From assembly GCA_019914945.1 (NCBI GenBank), contig CM034110.1, positions 5,845,808-5,909,807 of the forward strand: a stretch of DNA of 64,000 bases. Direction: 5' to 3'. Shown here in pieces: positions 51,901 to 61,517 of this stretch (the first letter of the stretch is position 1; each line of letters opens with the position of its first letter). The notes under the pieces were generated by a model. The model did no database searches. It was not told the DNA's origin and worked only from the letters and a program-made list of their open reading frames with translations. A program made the position numbers and the translations under genes. The stretch comes from Typha latifolia (lineage: Eukaryota > Streptophyta > Magnoliopsida > Poales > Typhaceae).

Positions 51901-53354
51901 TCCCTCAGACTCATTATTGTGAGAGCTTCGTGCACTCATCTACGGTTCTGTAGAGTGACAGTAAGGGTGACTTATCTGTCAACTTTTCCACTATCACCCC
52001 GAAAAAAACCAAACTCTGCCTTGCACTAGAAGTTTGGTACCTTTTTTGTCTTATGTCAAGTAATGAAGGAAAAATAGCTTTTCATTTTTTGCATCTATAA
52101 AAAAACATTAATCTATTGACCTTACATCCTTCTGGTCTTTGTGTTTGATCTTTGATTAGTTTATCACTCTAACTTCTCTATTGAATAAATTTATTAGCTT
52201 GCGGACTACATTATGCGTTCGATTCAAGAGCGAAGTAGTAGCATGTGGAGTCGTATATGCAGCAGCTCGGAGATTCCAGGTTCCCCTTCCTGAGGACCCA
52301 CCTTGGTGGACAGTCTTTGACGCTGATGAGGCTGGCATTCAGGAAGTCTGTAGAGTTCTTGCACACCTCTACACTCTTCCTAAGGCGCAATATAATCCAG
52401 TTTATAAAGATAATGATTCTTTTACTTCATTAAGTAAAACTCCAGAGGCACCTGTCCCAAAGGTAGAAATTCCAGTATCTTTTTTCCTTTAGTTTGCAAC
52501 CCGTCATGTGAATTGTAGCAATGGTTATTTGATTTCCTTTTGGCTCTTTCTTGCAGGAAAATATAGTTAATGGTAATGCAAATGATACAAGCACTCCCAA
52601 GGAAGTGGCTTCTAACACAGACACCAGTTTATCAAAGGATGCTTTGATCAAGGCAGCATTGGACAAACTGAAGGACTCAAAGAAAGTTGATGATGATAGT
52701 AAAAGTGCTCCTGCTGACCTTGATGTTAAAGAAGAGTCAACAGTGAAATCAAAGATTGACTACAAATCAGATGTTGAAAGGAATAGGGAGAGAGAAAAAG
52801 AGAGATCTAAGGCTAGAGACCGGGATAGTAGGGGTAGAGACTCCGAGCGTGATAGTAGGGGCAGAGATTCTGACAGGGAAAGGGAGCGTGACAGAGAAGT
52901 AGAGAGGGACAGAGAAAAAGACCGAAAACATCGTCTGAAGGATAAGAGCTCAGGTATATCATTCAGATTTTGTGAAATTCTAATATATATTGGTAGTACT
53001 TGCATTTTTGACTGCTCTCATTATTGCTGACAGTCTGAAGAAAACCATCCTATCTGCCAACCATGAAAGAAATTTTCCCAGAACACAACTTAATGCTTGG
53101 TGTATCATATAAACATTTGCATCTGAAAAGTTTCTCTTTTTTGCAGGGCATTCAGATAAGTCAAGACATCAGTCATCACGAGGTGCTTCACTGTTTAATT
53201 GCATTTGTTAGTTCTTCTCCTTGAACCATGAGCCCTAATTCTGACACTTTTTTTTTCTTCTCCTTCTACATTCTTGTATACAGACCGCGGCGATTACCAC
53301 AGCTCACACTCATCGCGTGACAAAGATCGACACAGACACCATCCTTATTCGTAA
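42920..53354 (+). CDS. CYCL1: Cyclin-L (arginine-rich cyclin), eight coding exons
   Basis: Exons 42920-43071, 43184-43265, 43358-43498, 43653-43822, 52198-52462, 52557-52953, 53147-53182 and 53284-53354 join in phase to 1314 bp (437 aa). The ATG gives MIYTAIDTFYLTDEQLKNSP, the usual cyclin-L opening. Two cyclin folds follow: the first around residues 45-150 (QAVMATGQVLFHRFYCKKSF, CVWLASKLEESPR), the second with SEVVACGVVYAAARRF and PWWTVFDAD. The C terminus is rich in Arg-Asp, Arg-Glu and Arg-Ser dipeptides and ends with a His-rich RHRHHPYS. Cyclin-L pairs with CDK11/CDKG-type kinases and acts in pre-mRNA splicing in nuclear speckles; in Arabidopsis the equivalent is known as RCY1/MOS12. Intron 4 is 8.4 kb and contains hAT transposon relics, yet the exons and splice sites around it are intact. 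The 3' end is duplicated downstream at 58.3 kb. Confidence 0.93.
46500..47230 (-). pseudogene. Decayed hAT transposase (DUF659 region)
   Basis: On the minus strand, a frame with several stops reads FKSIDTNTNLKNTDYIF, then KVINDNVINYKVVEQLL, then TLCVAHYLNLILEDIVKH. The order and spacing match the catalytic core of plant hAT transposases (FLKSIDASD..., VVTDNAANY..., CAAHCIDLMLEDI...). At least three in-frame stops make it dead. It lies inside cyclin-L intron 4 in antisense orientation. Confidence 0.75.
47330..47965. repeat. Repeat rich in GGGATAA words, possible MITE
   Basis: The words TTATCCCA and GGGATAAAA appear repeatedly towards both ends, and TGGTGGGTGTTTAGTTGC on the minus strand resembles a MITE terminus. 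The borders are uncertain. Confidence 0.35.
48650..49319. mobile_element. Non-autonomous hAT element with 8-bp target-site duplication
   Basis: It starts TAGGGTTGTCAAT and ends, reverse complemented, TAGGGGTGTAAAA. Subterminal arms share GAGCCGGCTCG, GAAATTAAT and TCGAG words in inverted order. The flanks CAAACCTG (48642-48649) and CAAACCAG (49320-49327) agree at 7 of 8 bases, the duplication length of hAT elements. The interior (about 48840-49110) is GC-rich and unlike the arms. Confidence 0.78.
49981..50088. repeat. Inverted repeat in cyclin-L intron 4
   Basis: CGAGTGGGATCGGTTGA at 49981 is matched by TCAGCCGATCCCACTCG at 50072-50088, 16 of 17 bases complementary, giving a hairpin of about 108 bases. 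It may be a small foldback repeat. Confidence 0.6.
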
Positions 53355-54130
53355 TGGCCAATCTGTTTGCTCCATAGTTTTCTTGAGAGTGAATCGCCTC
53401 ATCATTGAACTTCGGAAATCACTTGAACTCATTAATGTTGTAACAAGAAAAATAGCAGTTTCAGTGGACTTGGAACAAACAAGAATATGATGTAAACTAG
53501 CTTTTCAGATATAAAAGATTACACCCCAGCAGAGGTCCATATGACCAGTTTGTTGAACAGTTAAATTGGCTCTTGTCAGTATGACTGCAGATTTTATCTC
53601 AGATAGCTCATATTTCTATGCATATTTAATGACACAAATTGTAGCTCCAACTCATGGTTTTCTCTTTCTTTCTTTTTTCTTTGCAAGAAATTGGTCTGGC
53701 CCAGTTATGCAACTTGTATTTTATTTGTCAGGGAGCTACAGAGAGATGTAAAGAGAGAGGGGCACTCCTATCTCTCAATCAGTTGCCCTATTATGCAAGA
53801 TTGCATTTCTATGATCCAACCTTTGGAAAGTAGAAATTTATTTTAATAACTCAGAATCAGTTGGTTATTTACAGACGAGATGTGTAACACTTGATGATAA
53901 TTAGGTGGTTGTTCTTAGATTGGGCTTAGAAATTTATTCCATTATGTTGTATTTTTTATATGTTTATCATTAAGTCAACAATAAAAAAAAATTAATCAAA
54001 TGAGAGAGAGTTTTTGAGATTCAGGAAATTCGTGAGAAATAAGTTGTATTCAGAGTGGACCTGAGAAGAAGTTGTATCGTTAAATTTCCATATCCAATTA
54101 AATTCCTGAGATTTGGGTATTTAGGTGTCA
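53355..54130. other. Cyclin-L 3' UTR and PPR promoter region
   Basis: AT-rich spacer between the cyclin-L stop and the PPR start on the same strand. No gene is seen. Confidence 0.6.
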
Positions 54131-56919
54131 ATGAAGAAGAAGACTGGAGTCGAACACCTTCCCCTCCTCCTCTTCCTCCAAATGCTTCGTCTCCTTCCTC
54201 CTCCTCCTCTCCACCGCCATTTCCATCTCCATTCTCTCCTCCTATTTGCGGCAAGAACCCTCACCGCCTCCTCTTCTTCTTCCTCCTCCGGCGGCTCTGA
54301 CGAGGGCTTCGTCTCGATCCTCAGCAACATCCTCCGCTCGGACTCCAAGCCGACATGGGACGCCTCCCTCTCCTCCCCCTTTGTCTCCTCTCGCCTCTCC
54401 CCCACCACGTCGAGCTCCTCCTCCTCGACTCCCTCGACTCCCCCCGCCTCGCCCACCGCTTCTTTTCCCACCTCGCCCTCCGCTTCCGCTTCCCCCACTC
54501 CCCACTCTCCTTCGCTATCCTCGCCCACGCCTTCCTCCTCCTATCTCCATCCTCCTGGCTCGCCGCCTCCCTCCTCCACTCCCTCCTCTCCTCGCAGCCC
54601 CACCTCTCCCCCGCCGACGCCTTCCTCACCGTCCTCCGTGCCCGCCACCTCACCCGCTTCACGTCCCCCCTCGGCCTCGACTTCTTGATTCAGGCCTACC
54701 TCAAGCTCCGTCGTCCCCTCGATGCCGCAACCGTCCTTCGCGCCTCCATCGGATCAAACCTCGCTCTTGAGGCGAGGACCGTCAGCGACGTCATGTTCGC
54801 GCTCATCCGGTTCCGCCGGTTCGCTCTCGTCCGCCATCTGTTCGATGATTTGCCGAGCTGCAGCATTCAGCCCGACGAGTTCGTCTACACTGCTGCGATC
54901 AGGGCTTTTTGTGAGTTGAAGGATTTGGACGGAGCAAAGGAGTTGGTTTTAAGGATGGAGGCTGATGGGGTTGGCTCTAGTGTTGTTCCTTATAATGTGT
55001 TGATTTATGGTCTGTGTAAGAGCAGGAAGGTTACAGAGGCAGTTGGGGTGAAGAATTCTTTCAAGGAGAAAGGGATTGAACCCGACGAGGTGACGTACCG
55101 GACTTTGATGTACGGATTGTGTAAAATGGAGGAGTGGGAGATGGCGGTGGATGCAATGAGGAAGATGATAGGGTTAGGGTTCGTCCCAACCGAGTGTAGT
55201 TGCTCAGCGGTGATAGACGGGCTTAGGAAGAGAGGAAAAGTGGAGGCGGCTTTTGAGTTAGTGGATAGATTGGGGGAGATGGGCATGATTCCGAATTTGT
55301 TTGCTTATAATGCTTTGATTGATTCACTGTGTAAAAGTGGAAAATTTGGTGAGGCTGAATCTCTTTTCGTGAAGATGAAGATGAATGGCTTAGTTCCAAA
55401 CGAGGTGACTTATTCTATACTGATCCATTGTTTGTCAAAGAGAGGGATGATGGATGATGCGGTCCAGATGTTTGGTAGAATGAGAGAGGAGGGAATACAG
55501 CCAAGTATTTATCCATATAATTCATTAATATATGGGTACTGCAGGATGGATAATTTGAGCCAGGCAAAGGATTTATTGAGGGAAATGTTGGATAAAGGTT
55601 TGGCTCCAAATGCATCAACTTATGCTTCCTTGATAGCTGCGTTCTGCAGGAAAGGGTCTTTATCTAGTGCTTTGAAGCTTCACAACCAGATGCCTGAGAA
55701 GGGTGTTGAATGGAATACTCACACTTTTACAGCACTCATTGGTGGTTTCTGCCGAGCTAAGAAGATGGAGGAAGCAGCTAGTTTGTTTGACAATATGGTT
55801 AAACTTAGAGTGATGCCGAATGAAGTGACTTACAATGTTATGATAGAAGGGTACTGCATGATAGGAGACACAGCAAGGGCATTCCAACTATTTGATTGCA
55901 TGGTGGAAAGGGGTCTTTTTCCAGATAATTATACTTTTAGGTCTTTAATAAGTGGCTTGTGCTTGAGCGGTAGAGTTGCTGAAGCCAAGGAATTTATTGA
56001 TGATCTTGACAGTACACCTTTTGTTTTAAACAACATGAGCTTCAGTGCACTTTTATATGGATTCTGCAGAGAAGGACGAGTAGTTGAAGCATACAATGTT
56101 TGGAATGAGATGAAAGGAAAGGGACTCAAATTGGATCTTGTCAACTTTAGTATTCTTATAGATGGAGTTATAAAGCAGCAGGATAATTCAAAGTTCTATT
56201 CATTGTTGAAGGAGATGCATCAGAATGGTCTCAAACCTGACAATGTATTATATACAAGTATAATTGATGGATATTCTAAGCTAGGAAATATCACAGCGGT
56301 TTTTGATTTTTGGAATAAAATGACTGCTGAGGGTTGTATTGCAAATTCTGTGACATATACAGTACTAATAAATAGTTTCTGTAAGGCTGGGATTTTGAAT
56401 AAAGCAGAGCTATTATGTAAAGAAATGTTAACGAGTGGCTTCCTTCCCAATAAAATTACTTATGGTAGTTTTCTTGACCATATTGCAAGAGAAGGAGACA
56501 TGGATAAAGCTATGTATCTTCATTCAGTGATGCTTAGAGAATCTTTAGCTAGCACAGTAACTTTCAATATTTTGATTAGAGGGTTCTGTAAGGTTGGAAG
56601 AATTCAGGAAGCTGCTAACCTTATAGGTAGCATGACTGACAGTGGTTTCCTACCCGACTGTATCAGCTATACGACACTTATTTATGAGTTCTCCAAAAGA
56701 GGTGATATTAATAAAGCTTTTCAGCTGTGGGATGAGATGATAATTAAGGGATTAAAGCCTGACATAATAGCATACAATCTTTTAATACATGGGTGTAATT
56801 TTAATGGTCTACACACCAAGGCTTTTGGATTGTATTATGATATGATAACAAACAGCATGCAGCCAAATTTGGCTACATATAGAGCTCTTTTTCGTGGAAC
56901 TTGTTTGATGGGGAAATAG
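54131..56919 (+). CDS. P-class pentatricopeptide repeat protein, apparent 1-bp frameshift near the N terminus
   Basis: A single-exon frame of about 929 residues with one break. The N-terminal part starts at ATG 54131, or more likely at 54182, which gives MLRLLPPPPLHRHFHLHSLL, an Arg/His/Leu-rich organelle leader. It reads through ILRSDSKPTWDASL to SSRLSP, then must shift by one base at the run of five C at 54399-54403; homologous sequence resumes as PHHVELLLLDSLDSPRLAHRFF. The length from 54131 to 56919 is one base short of a multiple of three, in line with one lost C. From about residue 250 there are roughly 18 tandem 35-residue PPR motifs (for example VVPYNVLIYGLCKSRKVTEA, IPNLFAYNALIDSLCKSGKF) running to the C terminus, with no E or DYW domain. 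P-class PPRs bind organelle RNA and affect its processing or translation. The overall form resembles Arabidopsis At5g59900, from memory. Confidence 0.9.
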
Positions 56920-58308
56920 GATACAAACTCCAGAAATATAAGAGGTAATATGAGTCACTCCCAGTATGATTTTCAAATTAACACTTACTCTTTTCTTTTT
57001 CAGCTATCTAAATGATTAATGGTGTAGTTCTCTTTATCCAAACTGTGGTTAGTATACCATATTACCACCTAATCACGTCTCACAAGTACATATTTTTGTA
57101 TGTTCGACTCGCACATAGACCAAACAAAGCTTGTTTCAACATGAAAATGAACACAATGGGTTGGATCTGGCCATGCTTGACAAACTATAATGCCTCATGA
57201 ACAACATGATCTTATAATGGAAGCCCACCCAGTTAATTAGGTGGTAAAATTTAGGACTTCTTTAGATATTTGTCGACCTGACCAGACCCCTTTTCTGCAT
57301 CTCCAGGGAGGAATTGAAGAAAGTATAAATTGCACACTTTTGTAGACTGTATTTGATGGTCTCTGGGGGGAAAATGCTATTAAATGATTTAATGACACTT
57401 TCTACATTATCTTGGCATCCTTTATGCTTGATGGTTCATATACATTAGGAGAAAAAATTGGCAGGTAGTGAGAATAAGATATGCCGGATGAACTGAGACA
57501 AGAGAGGGTAAAATTCCATGGAATATAATGATATTGGACATCAATTGGAAAGGTTGTGAGAATGAGAATGCTTTTGTGATAGCTTGTTCATCTTCACTAG
57601 AAGAAAGTTTAAAAAATGTCAGTTTAGTAACTAGAAGGAATTACAAGTCCTGATACTTTTTTTTCTTTCCTTCTTTTTTTTTTCCTTTATTTCTCTAGGT
57701 TAACTTGGTGATCATCTGGCTAATATTTTTCATGAAGAAACTGATCTTGTATTCTAATGCAAATAATGGAAATTAGTCTAGCCTGCTTTTTTCTCTTTAT
57801 ACAATTAATATGAGAAGATTCTAATAATTAACTCCAATGCCAAAAATGAGACAGCCGCATGATATTTTACTTCTCTTACATAGGAAACCATCTTTAATGA
57901 ATATTCAACTCCAATGCCAAAAGCTTTTGCATGGACTAGTCACCAGGGGCTTATACTCCACTAATCCAGGGGCTTATACTCCACTAAACCAGGGGCTACA
58001 AGCTGCTGTGAGTCTGTGACTGTGTGGAAGTCCATTACCTGATGATGATGGAGAGAGAAAAGCATGATGCAACTGTTTGGTGGACATCAGCTCTGGTACA
58101 ACATATTGTTTTCCTAAACTCTGAACTCTGAACTATGAAGTTTACTTGTACAGTACATGTTTGATTTAATTCTTGCTTTCATCCATATAAAGCCTTCTCT
58201 TTTCTTTTGCCAGCAATGCAGAGAGATTGTATTGTAACTGGGCTAATTTACGCTCAGTACATCGTACATCCATTTTTAATACGAAAACTCACTTAGATGA
58301 AGGACTTC
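56920..58308. other. Spacer downstream of the PPR gene
   Basis: AT-rich, no convincing gene; includes the short tandem repeat at 57943. Confidence 0.6.
57943..58002. repeat. 23-bp tandem repeat, about 2.5 copies
   Basis: Units beginning CCAGGGGCTTATACTCCACT start at 57943, 57966 and 57989; the last is partial. Confidence 0.9.
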
Positions 58309-58790
58309 CAAAAAAGTCAGGGCATCAGTCCTCACTCCTCACGAGGTATGTTAGAATAATGATGCTGTTCAAGAGTTGTGTTTCTGATACTACTACTTCT
58401 TAATTTCCTTATTAGTTCACATTGATTGCTACAGCTCCCACTCATGACACATCTAGTGACAAGATGGACAAATACACCATCCATAGTCATAATGATCTAT
58501 ACATGCTCCATAGTCTTCCAATGGAATTTGCCATAATATTAAGGTAACTTCTGATCCTTGTTTGGTGCTTGAATTTACTAAAGCTGTGACAAGAAGATTA
58601 ATTCATTTATGTGGAAGACCCAAAAATATCATGCCAATTAGCATTCCATTCTAGGTGAAACAAAATTAAGTATGTCAAAATTAAACTTGACTATTAATTG
58701 ATTGAAACAATTGGTCAGCACTTTTACCTTCTCGCTTGGTAGTTCCTCTTGCCAATATCATTGCAGATTTTGTCGCAGCATTCGTCTTTA
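58309..58790 (+). pseudogene. Decayed duplicate of the cyclin-L 3' end
   Basis: The sequence AAGTCAGGGCATCAGTC followed by CTCACGAGGT matches cyclin-L exon 7 (AAGTCAAGACATCAGTC, TCACGAGGT). After a short intron-like gap, TTGCTACAGCTCCCACTCAT and GACAAGATGGACAAATACAC match exon 8 and its 3' UTR (including CTCCATAGT). Similarity continues weakly into the 3' UTR (TGCAGATTTTGTC against TGCAGATTTTATC). The frame is broken and only the last two exons are represented, so it cannot code for a cyclin. Confidence 0.75.
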
Positions 58791-59015
58791 TCACGCCCTG
58801 ATTTTTAGGTTTTAATGATTTTACAGTTTACAACCCACTACCTATAAATTGAACCTGATACTTTCAAGTAGGTCCCCATAAAACACCCTGTTTAGTTCTG
58901 TCTTCTGCATTTGTCGAATGGCCATCTGTGGGTGTATTCCATTAGTTTAATCCTTTTGACTTGACTACTCAAAATACCCTTTGGTCAAAAGAGGATTTTA
59001 TTCCTTTTCCCTAGA

Positions 59016-59304
59016 TTGTCCAGACTGAGTGAGGAGAAGGGCCTTCTTTTTCTTGTTTCATTTGGCGCTGCTGGTGTTGATTCACTTTACAGATATTCCT
59101 ACCGCTGCTCCATTCTACCAGTGGATCATCCTGTTCCTGAACCTCCCCCAATCACGGAATGGATGGGTAGGATGAATAAGCACAGAGATAGAATGACATA
59201 TTTGAGCATGAGCTTGTTCATGGTCTCAACCTTCATGACCTTACTGTATACAAGCATGGTTGCCCTTGGATGGACCAGGGATGATGCAGCACACATACAA
59301 AGCC
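59016..59304 (+). other. Orphan exon of an unidentified, probably membrane-associated protein
   Basis: An open frame of about 96 codons reads VSFGAAGVDSLYRYSYRCSI, then PEPPPITEWMGRMNKHRDRM, then a hydrophobic stretch LFMVSTFMTLLYTSMVAL that could span a membrane. It is bounded by plausible acceptors (CCCTAG at 59014 or GTCCAG at 59023) and a donor (AGCCG/GTATT) at 59305. No ATG begins it, so it is an internal exon or the remnant of one. A second candidate stretch near 60020-60100 (ISRNRWRWASLACLGLIFYF then a stop) looks like a last transmembrane exon, but the phases do not join directly. I do not recognise the family. It may be a pseudogene. Confidence 0.4.
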
Positions 59305-60250
59305 GGTATTATTTTTGTCTTATTGGTCCACTCTACTATTGGATTATCCTTTCGTATCTTATTGGTCCTTGTGTTGTTTAAATCTATCAGTATCAAGTAT
59401 CAATAATAACCTGTTAGGTAATAATCAAAGAAGAAACTTCCTTCTTGCTGTCTTTCACCACTGCATAGGCTGGTTATGCATTGAATTTCTATACGTCATT
59501 GTTAATTTCTGTCTGCAATTTAAGTAACATAGTACTATGGGAAATGTACTAGTCCAGTTGTGGATAGACATCTTTGTTTTATCAATTTCTACTAGTGCAT
59601 CAAACACTTTCGCCTCATTTGGTTAGAGTATAAGTCTTAAATGCGAGTAAGGGTTTTATGCATATTTTGGTAGGAAAATGGTGTGATAACTTTATTGCAA
59701 CCCCTCATCTGAGATAGAAAAGCATACATAACTTAAAGTTATGCATATTGATCACACTTATGCACATTTTCTAGAAAGAGGGAATAGTGTTTATGTGCTG
59801 TTTACAAATTAGGAGAGAGACTTATGCACCAACCATATGAGGCCATCATTTGTTAAGTCTCCCATGTTATTGTTTATTTTGGATTCAGTTATGTGAAAGC
59901 TGCTATACAGTGCACTGAACCAAGCATTGAAGTATTTAGGTGGCAAAGTTTTCTTTAATGGAAAATTATGCTTTACTCTCCTTCCTAATTAGTTTAATTT
60001 GAATTTTGTTTCAGTTAATATGAAGATCTCAAGAAATAGGTGGAGATGGGCAAGTTTGGCATGTTTAGGCCTGATATTCTACTTTACTTGGGGCTTCTAG
60101 AAGATGTCGATGTTTATGGCATGGGGTCTTTCTCTGGAAGGTAGAAAACTTCATTTTATGTTTCCAAGGGAACAAAAGCGCAGTATTTCATATCAAGAAT
60201 CAACTTTTGGTGCTAAAAGAAAATGCAGGACCCAATTGGAAAATGATCTC
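59305..60250. other. AT-rich spacer
   Basis: No gene is seen apart from the possible terminal exon near 60020-60100 mentioned with the orphan exon. Confidence 0.5.
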
Positions 60251-60253
60251 TAA

Positions 60254-61514
60254 GGCTATGTTCACTCGTGGAATAAGGCTAGAATAAATATTACTATTCT
60301 AATTTTTAAATTAGAAGAAGAGAGCTAATATTAGTATAAACTATTCTAATGTTTAGTTCAATACTAGTATAAGGAGTAATAATTAAATTTGATGTGACAT
60401 AAAATTAATATTAAAGTATTAAAAAATAATGGAATTGTATTAGGAATTAGTGATTCGTTAAACCAAATGATGGAAATACCCTTGAGTATATGTTAAAGTA
60501 GTAATAGTAAATAGAGTGTTTTTTTTAAATGATATTATTTTTTTATCATAACTGCGGACTTAAAATACCATATTTAGCCACATTATTGAGGAAATAACCA
60601 TGCATTGCGGAGTTAATGTGGGTTTATAAGCCCATATTTTATGTAAAATAATTATGCACAAGAGAAAATAAAGAGGCATCGCGGGGATTATAACTCCGCA
60701 CTCTATGTAAAATAACTATGTACTAGAAGAAATAAAGATGCATTGCATGAATGCGAGGTAATGTGGGGTTATAACTCTGCACTTTATATAAAATAATTAT
60801 GCAATAGAAGAAATAAAGTGGCATTGCAAGGTAATGCGGAGTTATAATACTGCACTTTATGTAAAATAATTATGCACTAGAGGATATAAAGATGCATTAC
60901 GGGGTAATATGAGGTTATAACCTCACACTCTATGTAAAATAACTATGCACTAAAGAAAATAAAGAGACACTGTGGAATAATACGAAGTTATAACCCCATA
61001 ACCATGTATTGGATGAAATAAAGAGGCATTATGGGGTAATGCGGGGTTATAACTCTGCACTCTATGTAAAATAATTATACACTAGAAAAAATAAGGAGAC
61101 TCTGTGGGGTTATAAGCCTGCACTACGAAAAAAGAGTGCAGACTTAATTTTTTTTTAAATTTTTTGTAGAATTTACTAATAAAAAAAAATGGAATCTCAA
61201 CTATAAGTAAGATGACCAATATTTAAAAGAAGAGATAGTTGAGAGAGAAAATCTAAATTATAGTTGAGATGACTGGTATTTAAAATAAGAAAGGAGAAAA
61301 AGGGAATCTTAATTATAATTGAGGTGATGTGTAATTAAGTATTGTCTAATCTAGAGACAAAATAGTAATTATGGGTTATTGTTAAAATTAAAAATCGTAT
61401 GAAATAAGATGAGAGAGAATAATGGATTACTATACCAGAATAAGTTGTTATTTAGTTATTATAGTGGAATAAGAAGCTTGTTCTAGAGTAAGCCTATTCC
61501 TATTCCGAGGGGGC
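60254..61514. mobile_element. Tourist/PIF-Harbinger-like element, about 1.26 kb
   Basis: The left end is GGCTATGTTCACTCGTGGAA; the right end, reverse complemented, is GCCCCCTCGGAATAGG. Both are followed inward by GGAATAAG-type words. It is flanked by TAA on both sides (60251-60253 and 61515-61517), the 3-bp duplication typical of Harbinger elements. There is no transposase; the interior is largely a minisatellite. Confidence 0.65.
60594..61130. repeat. Minisatellite of 64-81 bp units, about 7.5 copies
   Basis: Each unit contains ATGTAAAATAATTATGCAC, then GAAATAAAGAGGCATTG, then GGGGTTATAACTCTGCACT. Unit starts (ATGTAAAATA) lie at 60641, 60705, 60786, 60859 and 60932, then 61063 after a shortened unit. 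Confidence 0.88.
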
Positions 61515-61517
61515 TAA

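Noticed and set aside
54121..54770. Several overlapping Pro/Ser- and Arg/Gly-rich frames on both strands
   Set aside because: They are shadows of the GC-rich PPR 5' end. Only the two frames that join at the C run give PPR-family sequence.
57837..58019. A 60-codon frame downstream of the PPR gene
   Set aside because: Its C-terminal part is the 23-bp tandem repeat; nothing suggests translation.
60594..61130. Regularly spaced repeats that might suggest a CRISPR-like array
   Set aside because: The units are contiguous and diverged, with no unique spacers, in a plant nuclear context and inside a transposon.
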